A DNA stretch of 64,000 nucleotides from NCBI GenBank assembly GCA_965224795.1, contig CBDDAE010000002.1:744001-808000 (forward strand), in the 5' to 3' direction. Below are positions 1 to 8,802 of this stretch, in pieces. The stretch comes from NVTR01 sp036480115. GTDB lineage: Bacteria; Pseudomonadota; Alphaproteobacteria; Rhodobacterales; Rhodobacteraceae. The notes below the pieces were generated by a model. The model was given only the letters and a program-made list of their open reading frames with translations. It had not been told where the DNA came from and searched no databases. The position numbers and the translations under genes were made by a program. Position 1 is the first letter of the stretch, and each line of letters opens with the position of its first letter.

Positions 1-647
1 ATGTCCAGCACCCCCAACACAGATACCAGCGAGCTATCCTTAATCATCGCGATAAAATCATTGCCCAGAGGTGGCATGATGGTGCGGATGGCTTGGGGGA
101 ACACGATCAGGCGGAAGCGTTGCCAGCCGTTCAGGCCGAGGGTTTTGCCGGCTTCGATCTGACCCGCTTCAACCGATTGGATACCGGCGCGGAAGACCTC
201 AGCGATGAAGGCGGAATAGCCGATTGTGAGGGCGATAATGGCGCGCCACATGAGGGAAAAATCGCGATTGCGGATGGGGTCAAAACCCAGCGATGTTATA
301 GCCCAGTTCCAGCTGGCGACCATGAAGGGTGCCAGCACGAAGGCCACGTAAAGCAGCAAGACGATGATCGGGATACCGCGTACGATTTCGATGTAAAAGC
401 GCGATATCTGGCGGATCACCAGGAACCGCGACAGGGAGCCGACGGCAAGCAGCAAGCCCACGGCGGATGCGATGGAAAAGCCCACGAGTGTGACGAATAT
501 GGTGACGCCGATGCCCTTGGACAGGGTGCCGAGCACTTGTGCATAAAGGTCATCCGACACCACGCGGTACATCAGATAGGCAGCAATTCCCCCGGCGACC
601 AGCAGCCACCAGGGGAAATCTTTATCCTGGGTTGGGCCGGGGATCAC
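1..647 (-). CDS. Polar amino-acid ABC transporter permease (partial, C-terminus beyond window)
   Basis: Inner-membrane permease of the HisM/GlnP type, the channel subunit for the binding protein encoded just upstream (669-1463). I translated this frame from the complement, because the plus strand carries only a long antisense frame here. The protein opens with a short cytoplasmic tail and a hydrophobic segment (WWLLVAGGIAAYLMY), then further membrane segments. It contains the family's cytoplasmic EAA loop (IEAGKTLGLNGWQ, followed by QAIRTIMPPLGNDF), which contacts the ATPase. The first start after the upstream stop is a GTG at 647, 19 bases after the binding-protein stop codon; it lacks a strong ribosome-binding site, so the start is uncertain. 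The window ends about 215 codons in, so the last membrane helix and the partner ATPase are not seen. Confidence 0.85.
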   Translation of the reverse strand, partial: MIPGPTQDKDFPWWLLVAGGIAAYLMYRVVSDDLYAQVLGTLSKGIGVTIFVTLVGFSIASAVGLLLAVGSLSRFLVIRQISRFYIEIVRGIPIIVLLLYVAFVLAPFMVASWNWAITSLGFDPIRNRDFSLMWRAIIALTIGYSAFIAEVFRAGIQSVEAGQIEAGKTLGLNGWQRFRLIVFPQAIRTIMPPLGNDFIAMIKDSSLVSVLGVLD

Positions 648-668
648 GCCCCGGCGACCCGTATGGCG

Positions 669-1463
669 TTACCCGCCAATTTTAAAATCAAGGAACCATT
701 TCTTGTTCAGCGCATCAATGGTGCCGTCATCCTTCATTGACTGGATGGCCGCATTCATCGCTGAAACCAGCTCACTACCTTTGGGGAAGATAAAGCCGAA
801 ATCCTCGGTCCCTAGCGGTGAACCGATGATCTTCAATCCGCCGTCAGAAGCAGCCACATAACCGTTACCGGCAGTACCATCGGTCAAGATCATATCCACA
901 TCATCGGATTTCAGCGCCTGAACCGTTGCGCCAAATGTTTCCATCAGTTTGATGCGCGGGTTGGCTTCGTCGCCATCCAGCACGTCGTAAACGCCCACGT
1001 AAAACGGCGTGGTGCCCGGCTGCGCGGCCATTAACAGCTCTGGGTCAGCCGCGAAACTGGCGGCATCAGTAAAGCGGCTTTCATCGCCGCGCACCAGCAT
1101 TACCATTTCGCTGCGCATGTAAGCATCTGAGAAATCTACCATTTCCATTCGATCATCGCGGATGGTGATGCCGGTCATGCCCAGATCAAACTGTGCCTCG
1201 GACACGGCCGGGATCATCGCGTCCCAGCTGATGTTCTCATAGACCACGGTGATGTTGATACGCTCGGCAATTTCCGCCATCGCGTCATATTCCCAACCGA
1301 TGGCTTCGCCACTTGCAGGATCAACAAATTGCAGCGGCGGATAGGCGTTTTCGGTGACAACGACGACTTCTTGGCCGCCAAGGTCCGGCAGGTGTGCGGC
1401 GGCGTTGGCGGTGAAGGTGAACGCAGCCGTGGTGATGGCCGCGATTGTGGTGAGCAGTTTCAT
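669..1463 (-). CDS. Amino-acid ABC transporter periplasmic substrate-binding protein
   Basis: 264-residue solute-binding protein of family 3 (SBP_bac_3). A Sec signal peptide is clear at the N-terminus (hydrophobic stretch with AxA-type cleavage near residues 20-23). The mature protein carries the family signature around residues 35-60 (ENAYPPLQF...GEAIGWEYDAM) and the lobe-2 region GMTGITIRDDR. It would capture an amino acid in the periplasm and deliver it to the permease encoded 21 bases downstream on the same strand. The specific ligand cannot be told from sequence. The roughly 295 bases upstream (to 1758) hold no convincing gene and presumably contain its promoter. Confidence 0.9.
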   Translation of the reverse strand: MKLLTTIAAITTAAFTFTANAAAHLPDLGGQEVVVVTENAYPPLQFVDPASGEAIGWEYDAMAEIAERINITVVYENISWDAMIPAVSEAQFDLGMTGITIRDDRMEMVDFSDAYMRSEMVMLVRGDESRFTDAASFAADPELLMAAQPGTTPFYVGVYDVLDGDEANPRIKLMETFGATVQALKSDDVDMILTDGTAGNGYVAASDGGLKIIGSPLGTEDFGFIFPKGSELVSAMNAAIQSMKDDGTIDALNKKWFLDFKIGG

Positions 1464-1758
1464 GTGGGTCCCCCCTTGGGATTCTAATTTACCGGCAAAG
1501 GTTAGTGGGGGAATGGGGAGAGTGGCAAGGGTTTAGCCATGTTCTATAGGAAATTGGCGCTCAGGCTTCCTGTAAAAACGGCAGATATTGACCTGGTTGC
1601 CCAAAAGCAGTCTAATCCATGTGGGCCGTATTGCCCGCCGCTCGCCCCGATTGGGATGGCGAAAATACGATCGCATTCGTTTTTAACCCTAATCTCGGGT
1701 GATCCGTCAGCAACGCGAGTACTGACCCTTTTATTCGCCCGTTTTGAAGGATCAAACG

Positions 1759-2457
1759 ATGACCACTATTTTTGATGCGAAACCAATGGCCAAATCCCTG
1801 CGAAAAGCTCTGGCCGAACAAGACCTGCGCGTTTCCCACAGTGAAAGCTTGGAACTGGTTTCCAAACAATTTGGCTATGCCAATTGGAACACGCTTTCTG
1901 CCAAGATCACCGCAAATATTGACGACGGATTGCTGGTGCAACCGCGCAACTGGACCCTGACCAGCAACACCAAACAACAACATTACCGGTTTGGTCTGGA
2001 CCCGCAAATGGGCGGTGCTGCGATGTTGGAAAGCAAATCCAACGGTACGGCGCAGGATACCGGCGAATTTGCATCCTATATGCAAAGCGTTTCGGCGGAA
2101 AAATTTCTGGGCCACCGGGTCCGGTTGACCGGGAATATCCGCACAAAGGATGCGGATTCCGGGACGATCTGGATGCGGGTGGACCACCAAAGCGGCAATG
2201 TTATGCGGTTCGACAATATGGGGCGGCGCAAGTCCGAAGGCACCTTGCACGGTACCCAAGATTGGAGCGAGCGGGAGGTGGTTTTGGACGTGCCGGATGA
2301 TGCTGCAACAGTGCATTACGGTTTCCTGTTGAAGAACCGGGGCAAGATGTGGGCGCGGTCATTTGCGTTGGAAATTGTGGAAACAACCGTGGCCACGACC
2401 GAAAGTGCCGACTTGTACCTTGAACGGCCGGTAAATTTGGACTTCTCGCAGATGTGA
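1759..2457 (+). CDS. Two-domain glyoxalase-superfamily-type protein of unknown function
   Basis: About 232 residues from ATG 1759, which has an AAGGAT ribosome-binding site; a TTG 15 bases upstream is a weaker alternative. The N-terminal ~55 residues (AKSLRKALAEQDLRVSHSES, then FGYANWNTLSAKI) match the small helical domain that databases often label 'glyoxalase superfamily protein', seen on many short alphaproteobacterial proteins. The remaining ~165 residues look like a beta-sandwich (GTIWMRVDH, TQDWSEREVVLDVPDDA, WARSFALEIV) resembling the jelly-roll module fused to assorted regulators and hydrolases. No catalytic residues are obvious. It stands alone between divergent and co-directional neighbours. 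No function is assigned. Confidence 0.7.
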   Translation: MTTIFDAKPMAKSLRKALAEQDLRVSHSESLELVSKQFGYANWNTLSAKITANIDDGLLVQPRNWTLTSNTKQQHYRFGLDPQMGGAAMLESKSNGTAQDTGEFASYMQSVSAEKFLGHRVRLTGNIRTKDADSGTIWMRVDHQSGNVMRFDNMGRRKSEGTLHGTQDWSEREVVLDVPDDAATVHYGFLLKNRGKMWARSFALEIVETTVATTESADLYLERPVNLDFSQM

Positions 2458-2535
2458 CTGTTCCCACTGGGATTCATTTTTGCTATTGCCGCGAATTTGG
2501 GATGTAACCGAACCAATGAACAAGAGGCGCGTACG

Positions 2536-3519
2536 ATGAAGATCTTGGTAACCGGCAGTTCCGGGCATTTGGGCGAAGCGCTGATGCGGCATTTGCCGGG
2601 GCTGGGGCATGATCCTGTGGGGCTGGACGCGGTTGCCGGTGGGTTCACGGATATTGTCGGGTCGGTTAGTGACCGGCAAGTTGTGGAACAGGCGATGGCG
2701 GGGGTTGAGGCGGTTTTGCACACGGCAACGCTGCACAAACCCCATGTGGCCACACATGCAAAGCAGGCGTTCATCAACACCAATGTTAGCGGCACGTTGG
2801 CCTTGCTGGAAGCAGCGGTGGCGCAGGGTGTTGGGCAGTTTGTATTCACCAGCACCACCAGCGCCTTTGGCGCGGCATTGGTACCGGCGGACGATGCTCC
2901 GGCGGCGTGGATTGACGAAACCGTTGCGTCTCTGCCCAAGAATATCTACGGCGCGACCAAGACAGCGGCTGAAGAATTATGCGCGTTATTTGTCCGAAAG
3001 CATGGGCTGAATTGCACGGTTTTGCGCACGTCGCGGTTTTTTCCCGAGGTTGATGACAGCCCGGCAGTGCGGGATGCTTTTGCCGACCAGAATGCAAAGG
3101 CCAACGAATTCCTGTTCCGTCGGGTTGATCTGGAAGATGCGGTTTTGGCCCATATTTGCGCGCTGGGCACCACGCCTCCCGGCGGTTTTGCACGATATGT
3201 CATCAGCGCCACGTCACCGTTTATGCAGGATCAGCTGATTGCGATCAGGCGCGACCCAGTGCGGGTTATCAGTGCAATTTATCCGGAGTTTACCGAAGTT
3301 TACGACCGGGTCGGCTACAGGATGTTTCCGGATATCAGCCGGGTTTATGTGAATGACCGGGCGCGGGCCGAACTGGGCTGGAAGCCGCAATATGATTTCG
3401 CCAGGGTGCTGGGCCAGTTGGCGGCGGGCGAACCGATTGGCAGTGATCTTGCGCGTGACGTTGGGATCAAAGGCTACCATGGGCGTGAATTTGCGGACGG
3501 TGTTTACCCGACGGATTAG
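2536..3519 (+). CDS. NAD(P)-dependent epimerase/dehydratase (extended SDR)
   Basis: About 327 residues of the extended short-chain dehydrogenase family that acts on nucleotide sugars or similar substrates. The Rossmann nucleotide-binding glycine motif GSSGHLG lies within the first 15 residues. The catalytic YxxxK appears as YGATK near residue 140, preceded by the FTSTTSAFG strand that supplies the active-site Ser/Thr. ATG 2536 is chosen over an upstream frame extension because an AAGAGG ribosome-binding site precedes it and the Rossmann strand begins immediately (MKILVTG). No sugar-biosynthesis genes adjoin it, so the substrate is unknown. Confidence 0.85.
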   Translation: MKILVTGSSGHLGEALMRHLPGLGHDPVGLDAVAGGFTDIVGSVSDRQVVEQAMAGVEAVLHTATLHKPHVATHAKQAFINTNVSGTLALLEAAVAQGVGQFVFTSTTSAFGAALVPADDAPAAWIDETVASLPKNIYGATKTAAEELCALFVRKHGLNCTVLRTSRFFPEVDDSPAVRDAFADQNAKANEFLFRRVDLEDAVLAHICALGTTPPGGFARYVISATSPFMQDQLIAIRRDPVRVISAIYPEFTEVYDRVGYRMFPDISRVYVNDRARAELGWKPQYDFARVLGQLAAGEPIGSDLARDVGIKGYHGREFADGVYPTD

Positions 3520-3594
3520 GCGGTGATCCGGCCCTTGGATTGAACTGCGCCTGAAACCATGCCACGCTGAATGGACGGCACAGAAAGGCGCGAT

Positions 3595-3960
3595 ATGGCA
3601 CAGTTTCGATATCTGGTGGATGACGTGGACGCGTCGATTGCATTTTATGTGGACAAGCTCGGGTTTGCGCTGGAACAGCAATATGGGCCTGCGATGGCGA
3701 TCCTTAATCGCGGTAACATGACGCTATGGCTGGCGGGGCCGATGGCCAGCGCTTCGCAGCCGATGCCGGATGGGTCCAAGCCCACGCCCGGTGGCTGGAA
3801 CCGGTTTGTTCTGGTGGTGGATGACATCAAAGTTCTGGTGACAGACCTGCGCGCGGCTGGTGTCGAATTTAAGAACGAAATAACCGAAGGTCCCGGTGGT
3901 TTACAGTGCCTGTGCGCCGATCCTTCTGGCAATGTGATTGAACTGTTTCAGGCGGCCTAA
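3595..3960 (+). CDS. VOC-family (glyoxalase/bleomycin-resistance-like) protein
   Basis: About 121 residues from ATG 3595, preceded by a GAAAGG ribosome-binding site. It shows the paired beta-alpha-beta-beta-beta modules of the vicinal oxygen chelate fold: an N-terminal module (RYLVDDVDASIAFYVDKLGF) and a C-terminal module ending with the typical DPSGNVIELFQ strand. The final Glu of VIELF is the usual metal-ligand position. Proteins of this group bind a divalent metal and act on glutathione adducts, catechols or antibiotics; which applies cannot be read here. The downstream acetyltransferase begins 28 bases after its stop and may be co-transcribed. Confidence 0.8.
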   Translation: MAQFRYLVDDVDASIAFYVDKLGFALEQQYGPAMAILNRGNMTLWLAGPMASASQPMPDGSKPTPGGWNRFVLVVDDIKVLVTDLRAAGVEFKNEITEGPGGLQCLCADPSGNVIELFQAA

Positions 3961-3988
3961 GGACAATTTCTGTACTGTGGGTTTATCC

Positions 3989-4474
3989 ATGTCGAAAACT
4001 GAAATCGTTACATTAGTACGGCAAAAGCCTAACCATGCAGCAGGCCTGTTTGACGCGCTGTCCGACCCGGAGATTTATGAATTTTTGGACGAAACACAAC
4101 CAGAAAATGTGGCCGAGGTTCGTGCGCGGATCATTCAACTGAAAAATGGTCCGACCGATGCGGGCGAGCAATGGCTGAACTGGAGTATCTTTGTTGGTGA
4201 GCGGATTTTCGGGTACACGCAAGCAACTGTTTACGCAGACAATTCAGCCGAAATTGCCTATGTCCTTGCCAGCACCCATTGGCATCGGGGCATTGGGTTC
4301 CAGGCCAGCCAAATAATGATCGCAGAGTTAATAAATAGTCATGGCGTGAAGCGCCTTTTGGCAGATACAGAGCGCGGGAATATCCGTTCTCAGCGGTTGC
4401 TGGAACGGTTGGGATTTGTGGAAATCAACCGCGATGGGAATGATTTGTTTTTTGAGTTGTTTCAGCCGACCTGA
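3989..4474 (+). CDS. GNAT-family N-acetyltransferase
   Basis: About 161 residues of the RimJ/RimL-like GNAT group. The acetyl-CoA-binding region is visible as HWHRGIGFQASQIMIAEL, a looser form of the usual RGxGxG/A motif. It is followed by the characteristic tail (VKRLLADTERGNIRSQRLLE, then RLGFVEI) in which Asn and the RLGF turn are conserved. ATG 3989 follows the VOC gene closely. The 3' end overlaps the converging MoeB/ThiF-like gene by 13 bases. The substrate is unknown; small GNATs of this type acetylate protein N-termini or small amines. Confidence 0.8.
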   Translation: MSKTEIVTLVRQKPNHAAGLFDALSDPEIYEFLDETQPENVAEVRARIIQLKNGPTDAGEQWLNWSIFVGERIFGYTQATVYADNSAEIAYVLASTHWHRGIGFQASQIMIAELINSHGVKRLLADTERGNIRSQRLLERLGFVEINRDGNDLFFELFQPT

Positions 4475-5496
4475 CCACAGACGCGGCAATCATTTCGCCG
4501 TTTCACCTTCACCACCCGATTTTCGCCATACAACGCATCGTAAATCATCATCCGTCCCACCAACCCCTCGCCCGCCTGCGTGATCAGCTTCACCGCCTCG
4601 ACCGCCATCATCGCGCCGACGACGCCGGATAATGGGCCAAGCACGCCGCCTTCGGCACAACTGGGCGACAGGCCGGGTGCCGGGGGATCGGGGAAAATGC
4701 AGGCGTAGCATGGGCCGCCATTGGCGGGGTCATAGGTGCTGATCTGCCCCTCCCATTGGGATAAGGCGGCCGCGATCAGGGGTTTGCCAAGGGCCACACA
4801 GGTGCGGTTCACCAGATAGCGGGTTTCGAAATTATCGCAGCCGTCAAGGATCAGGTCATATTCGGCGAATAGCTCGGCGGCGTTTTCTTCAGTTAGCCGG
4901 CGGTGATACGGGCGCACGGTGATGTGCGGGTTCTGGGCGCGCATTTCAGCCTCAGCCGAGAACACCTTGGGCGTGCCGATGGCGGCATCCTTGTGGATCA
5001 CCTGCCGGGCCAGATTGGAATTTTCCACCACGTCGTCATCTATGACGCCGAGGGTGCCCACGCCGGCCGCCGCCAGGTATTGCAGCGCGGGTGACCCCAG
5101 CCCCCCGGCCCCGATCACCAGCACTCGCGCAGCTTTCAGGTGTTTTTGCCCGGGGCCGCCGATTTCGCGCAGCACGATGTGGCGGGCGTTTCGTTCCAGT
5201 TCTGAACTATGGTTAATGCTGGGGTTTGATGCGGGAACGCCTTGGGCACGTTTCTTAAGGGCCCCAAGTGCCGACCGATATAGGGCGACCAACCCAACTA
5301 CACCACCTGCGACCAGCCATTCGCGCAAACCACCGCCAAGGGCGCGGCGCAAGCCGTTGCTGTCCGGTAAGGTCGCCAGTGCCAAAAGCACCCCAAGGTA
5401 CAAAACCCCGATCATCGTCAGGCGCATGGAAACAGGGGTTTTCATCAAATGCCCCAACCCCCAAAATGCCGCCGCCATGACTAAAAACCAAAGCAT
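4462..5496 (-). CDS. Membrane-anchored HesA/MoeB/ThiF-family adenylyltransferase
   Basis: 344-residue E1-like enzyme. The C-terminal ~250 residues are a complete ThiF/MoeB domain: ATP-binding GAGGLGSPALQYLAAAGVG, the DDDVVENSNLARQ loop, and a zinc site from CYAC plus CRVCG near the end. It would adenylate the C-terminal glycine of a ubiquitin-like sulfur carrier (MoaD or ThiS) for molybdopterin or thiazole synthesis. The first ~85 residues are extra relative to E. coli MoeB and contain about three hydrophobic segments, so the enzyme is probably tethered to the inner membrane. Its ATG overlaps the dut stop codon by one base (TGATG), implying translational coupling. Confidence 0.88.
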   Translation of the reverse strand: MLWFLVMAAAFWGLGHLMKTPVSMRLTMIGVLYLGVLLALATLPDSNGLRRALGGGLREWLVAGGVVGLVALYRSALGALKKRAQGVPASNPSINHSSELERNARHIVLREIGGPGQKHLKAARVLVIGAGGLGSPALQYLAAAGVGTLGVIDDDVVENSNLARQVIHKDAAIGTPKVFSAEAEMRAQNPHITVRPYHRRLTEENAAELFAEYDLILDGCDNFETRYLVNRTCVALGKPLIAAALSQWEGQISTYDPANGGPCYACIFPDPPAPGLSPSCAEGGVLGPLSGVVGAMMAVEAVKLITQAGEGLVGRMMIYDALYGENRVVKVKRRNDCRVCGQVG

Positions 5497-5960
5497 CAGC
5501 TGCGCCCGGTAGAGCCAAATCCACCAGCACCACGATCGGTGTCAGACAGGGCAGAAACAACATCAAAATCCGCCTGCAACACAGGTGCCACGATCAGTTG
5601 CGCTATCCGGTCGCCATGGGCAATCTCAAACGGCGCATCGCCCCAGTTGATCAGCAATACCCCGATCGGCCCGCGGTAATCGCTATCAATCGTGCCCAGC
5701 CCATTGACGATGCCAATCCCGTGTTTGGCCGCCAGCCCCGAGCGCGCCCTGATCTGAACCTCAAACCCGGGTGGTATTTCCATACGCAACCCTGTGGGTA
5801 CAATTGCGCGCGCCAGCGGTTCTAAAATAAATCCCGCCTCACGATCCTGCAGGCGCAAATTCGCCCTGACATCGGCCCCCGCCGCACCGGCAGTTTCATA
5901 CCCCGGCAGGGCCAGCGCCTGATCCGCCCAGTCTTCCCAAAGCAGTTTTATCACTGGCAT
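5496..5960 (-). CDS. dut: Deoxyuridine 5'-triphosphate nucleotidohydrolase (dUTPase)
   Basis: Trimeric dUTPase that hydrolyses dUTP to dUMP and pyrophosphate, keeping uracil out of DNA and feeding thymidylate synthesis. All five motifs are visible: AGADVRA (1), RSGLA (3's neighbour, motif 2), GTIDSDYRGP (motif 3, with the catalytic Asp and uracil-contacting Tyr), GDRIAQLIV (motif 4) and the C-terminal GGFGSTGRS flap (motif 5). Start chosen at the MPVIKLL methionine; another ATG lies two codons upstream. It sits downstream of coaBC on the same strand, a common arrangement, with a hairpin-ATATTT element in the gap. Confidence 0.95.
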   Translation of the reverse strand: MPVIKLLWEDWADQALALPGYETAGAAGADVRANLRLQDREAGFILEPLARAIVPTGLRMEIPPGFEVQIRARSGLAAKHGIGIVNGLGTIDSDYRGPIGVLLINWGDAPFEIAHGDRIAQLIVAPVLQADFDVVSALSDTDRGAGGFGSTGRS

Positions 5961-5970
5961 GCACACCCCA

Positions 5971-6010
5971 ATTCTTTTGTTATTAAATATTCCCGCCGGA
6001 GGCTTCCACC
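5971..6010 (-). repeat. Intergenic hairpin-ATATTT element, copy A
   Basis: Read on the minus strand, just downstream of the coaBC stop, the sequence is GCCTCCGGCGGGAATATTT followed by an A-rich tail. It resembles copies near 19951 and 59403: a short GC-rich hairpin, then ATATTT, then an AGAAAAGAAGA-like purine tail. All three copies lie in the same orientation after minus-strand genes. It is possibly a terminator or processing element. Confidence 0.55.
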
Positions 6011-6014
6011 GCCT

Positions 6015-7208
6015 TTACCCTGCCAATACATCCGCGATTTTCGCCGCCAGTTTTGCGGCCACAGCATCCTTTGACATGCGCGGCCAATCCTCAACCCCAT
6101 CGCCGGAAATCAAGGTCACGTCGTTCTCCGCCCCGCCCATAATTCCGGTATCCGGTGACACATCATTGGCAACAATCCAGTCACAGCCTTTGCGTTTCAA
6201 CTTGGCCTTGGCGTTTCTCAACACATCATCGGTTTCAGCCGCAAAACCCACAACCAGTGCAGGTCGACCCTTTTTCATCTGAGACACAGTCGCCAAAATA
6301 TCCGGGTTTTCTGACAGGTCCAACTTGGGCAGTTTGCCTTTGGCTTTTTTGATCTTGCCCTTGGCTGGTTTCACCTGCCAGTCGCCCACTGCTGCCGCAA
6401 ATACCGCCGCATCTACCGGCAACACCGCCTGAACCGCCGCCTGCATGTCCAGCGCAGTCTGGACATGCACCACCGCGACGCCGGCAGGCGGCGCAATATC
6501 TGCCGGGCCGGTAATAAAGGTCACCTTGGCCCCGAGGGCCGATAGGGCGCGGGCAATAGCTGTGCCCTGCGCCCCGGAACTGCGGTTGGCGATATAGCGC
6601 ACCGGATCAATCGGCTCATGCGTTGGCCCGGATGTCACCAGAATATGCTTACCCTTAAGCGGGCCGTTCAGCAGTGCATTTTCAACTGCAGCAACAATTT
6701 CCAGCGGTTCCGCCATACGCCCGGGGCCATGTTCGCCGCAGGCCATATCGCCTTCATTTGGCCCGACAAACAGAATGCCATCGTCTTTAAGGGTCGCGAT
6801 GTTGCGCTGCGTTGCTGCATGTTCCCACATCCGCACATTCATGGCGGGCGCGATCAGAACCGGCTTGTCAGTGGCCATCAACAGGGTGGACGCCAGATCG
6901 TTTGCCAGACCACCAGCCATTTTACCAATCAGGTCGGCGGTGGCTGGGGCCACCACCACCAGATCGGCGGCGCGTGACAGTTCGATATGGCCCATTTCAG
7001 CTTCGTCGGTCAGGTCAAACAGGTCGCGGTAGACCTTTTGTGCTGCCAATGCAGACACGCTTAGCGGGGTGACGAATTCTTCGGCGGCACGGGTCAATAC
7101 CGGAGTCACATCTGCACCGCGTTCACGCAAACGGCGGATCAGATCCAGCGATTTGAAGGCAGCGATACCACCACCAATGATCAAAAGAATTCGTTTTCCA
7201 GCGAGCAT
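6015..7208 (-). CDS. coaBC: Bifunctional phosphopantothenoylcysteine decarboxylase/synthetase
   Basis: Coenzyme A biosynthesis enzyme that joins cysteine to 4'-phosphopantothenate (CoaB) and decarboxylates the product (CoaC). The N-terminal flavoprotein half has the GGGIAAFK start, the substrate-binding PAMNVRMW motif and the ACGEHGPGRMAE loop with the catalytic Cys. The C-terminal CoaB half begins at HILVTSGPTHEPIDPVRYI and includes NRSSGAQG and the GFAAETDD segment. About 397 residues from MLAGKR, the usual size. It is upstream of dut, as in many bacteria. Confidence 0.95.
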   Translation of the reverse strand: MLAGKRILLIIGGGIAAFKSLDLIRRLRERGADVTPVLTRAAEEFVTPLSVSALAAQKVYRDLFDLTDEAEMGHIELSRAADLVVVAPATADLIGKMAGGLANDLASTLLMATDKPVLIAPAMNVRMWEHAATQRNIATLKDDGILFVGPNEGDMACGEHGPGRMAEPLEIVAAVENALLNGPLKGKHILVTSGPTHEPIDPVRYIANRSSGAQGTAIARALSALGAKVTFITGPADIAPPAGVAVVHVQTALDMQAAVQAVLPVDAAVFAAAVGDWQVKPAKGKIKKAKGKLPKLDLSENPDILATVSQMKKGRPALVVGFAAETDDVLRNAKAKLKRKGCDWIVANDVSPDTGIMGGAENDVTLISGDGVEDWPRMSKDAVAAKLAAKIADVLAG

Positions 7209-7295
7209 TTGCGCCCCCATAGTTCATTTCAGAGAAATATGTAGGGGGCGTGGGCGTGAAACTCAACTGTTTTGAATGGTTTGGCTAAGGTGCAT

Positions 7296-8174
7296 TCAGC
7301 AAAGAAATTCATGCACTTCGCTGGAAATATCCGCCAGATACGTGCGCATTTTCAGCAAGGCTGCTGACTCAACCTGGCGGACGCGTTCTTTGGACAAGTT
7401 CAGTTCCTGGCCCAGGCTGGCCAATGTGCGCGGTTGTGCCAGTAGTTTTCGTTCCTGCAAAATAAAGCGTTCGCGCGTCGTCAGGCACATCATGGCAGTG
7501 GCCAGCCAACCGCGCAGCGTTTCGCGGTCGCGGGTTTCTTCCACCCGTTTCACGCCGCGTTCGGTTAGGTCAGGCAAGGTGTCGATCCATTCACGGCCCT
7601 CATCTTCGCCCGACTGGGTGGCATTAAGCGACAGATCACCGCCCGACAAGCGCCCGGACATCATTTCAACGTCGAGCAGGGGCACGCCAACTTCTGTGGC
7701 GATCATCTGGGCAATCTGGTGGCGATCAAGCGTTTCGCCGCGCGCTCCAGCTTCGCGTTCCAGACGTGCCTGCACCCGGCGCAGATTGAAAAACAGCGAC
7801 TTTTGCGACGATGTGGACCCGGTGCGCACCATCGACCAGTTGCGCATGACGTAATCCTGTATGGATGCTTTGATCCACCAGACCGCGTAGGTGGAAAACC
7901 GCACGCCGCGATCCGGGTCAAACTTTTCGGCCGCTTTCATAAGGCCAACATTGGCCTCTTGAATCAGGTCACTACGCGCCGCGCCGTATCGTTTGAATTT
8001 TCCCGCCATGGAAATGGCCAGCCGCATATAGGCGTGGATCAGGCGATGCAGCGCGGCTTCATCGCGCTGGTCACGCCAGGCAAGGGCCAATTCGTGTTCA
8101 GTTTGCGCATCCAGCATTTCTGCCCGCATAGCATTGCGTGAAAACTGGTGATCAATGGGTCCGTCGAGCGCCAT
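7296..8174 (-). CDS. rpoH: RNA polymerase sigma-32 factor (RpoH family, RpoHII-like)
   Basis: About 292-residue heat-shock-type sigma factor. Region 2 is clear (DLIQEANVGLMKAAEKFDP, then RFSTYAVWWIKASIQDYVMR, the core-binding and -10-recognition helices). The RpoH box that separates this family from RpoD and RpoS is present (QKSLFFNLRR). Region 4 ends with LASLGQELNLSKERVRQVES, the -35-recognition helix-turn-helix. Start at MALDGPID is preferred because homologues begin there. Rhodobacterales usually have two RpoH proteins; the N-terminal sequence resembles RpoHII, the one linked to singlet-oxygen and oxidative stress, but this is from memory. It is divergent from cobU, with both promoters in the ~106-base gap. 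Confidence 0.88.
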   Translation of the reverse strand: MALDGPIDHQFSRNAMRAEMLDAQTEHELALAWRDQRDEAALHRLIHAYMRLAISMAGKFKRYGAARSDLIQEANVGLMKAAEKFDPDRGVRFSTYAVWWIKASIQDYVMRNWSMVRTGSTSSQKSLFFNLRRVQARLEREAGARGETLDRHQIAQMIATEVGVPLLDVEMMSGRLSGGDLSLNATQSGEDEGREWIDTLPDLTERGVKRVEETRDRETLRGWLATAMMCLTTRERFILQERKLLAQPRTLASLGQELNLSKERVRQVESAALLKMRTYLADISSEVHEFLC

Positions 8175-8280
8175 ATCGCCCCCTTTTCGACCAAAACCGA
8201 TCCAACATCGGCCTTCCCTTGGCCTGATCTTGATTGTATCCAATTGTTATCACAGGCCACAGCAACGAAGCGTCACAATC

Positions 8281-8802
8281 ATGTTCCCAAAAGTTACCCT
8301 GATCCTAGGCGGCGTTAGTTCCGGCAAGTCGTCATTTGCCGAAGGCCTGGTTAAATCTTATGAAAAACCAGCGGTTTACATAGCGACGGCACTAGCCAGT
8401 GATGGCGAGATGGCAGATAAAATTACCCGACATCAGCGATCACGGGGTGAGGGTTGGCACACAATGGAAGTGCCGCTGGATGTGGCCGGGGCGCTGGCAG
8501 ATATTGCCGCAGCGCACGTGGTACTGCTGGATTGCGCCAGCATGTGGTTAAGCAATCAAATGCTGGCGGGTGCTGATTTGGCCCAGAAAGAAGTGCTGCT
8601 TTTGGCGGCGCTAAAAGACTGTGCCAGCCCGGTCGTGGTGGTATCAAATGAGGTGGGTTTGGGTGGCGTTCCTGAAAATGCACTGGCGCGAAAATTCGGG
8701 CAGGCGCAAGGGGTGTTAAACATTGCATTGGCACGACAGGCTGATCTGGTTGTTCAGGTGGTGGCCGGTTTGTCGCAGGTTCTAAAGGGCCGATTGCCGT
8801 GA
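8281..8802 (+). CDS. cobU: Adenosylcobinamide kinase/guanylyltransferase
   Basis: 173-residue bifunctional enzyme of the nucleotide-loop assembly of cobalamin. It phosphorylates adenosylcobinamide and then transfers GMP from GTP. Walker A is GGVSSGKS at residues 10-17, with the family's IATALASDGEM and RHQRSRGEGW segments and the VVSNEVGLGGVPEN motif around residue 125. It ends two-codon-coupled to the next gene (GTGA overlap). ATG 8281 matches the family N-terminus. The rest of the cobalamin pathway is not in this window. Confidence 0.93.
   Translation: MFPKVTLILGGVSSGKSSFAEGLVKSYEKPAVYIATALASDGEMADKITRHQRSRGEGWHTMEVPLDVAGALADIAAAHVVLLDCASMWLSNQMLAGADLAQKEVLLLAALKDCASPVVVVSNEVGLGGVPENALARKFGQAQGVLNIALARQADLVVQVVAGLSQVLKGRLP

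Noticed and set aside
93..740. 215-codon plus-strand open frame across the permease gene
   Set aside because: The opposite strand encodes a clear ABC permease with the EAA loop; the plus frame gives a low-complexity polar protein with no family features.
1539..1775. 78-codon plus-strand frame before the glyoxalase-superfamily-type gene
   Set aside because: No ribosome-binding site, no recognisable domain, and it runs into the start of the better-supported gene at 1759.
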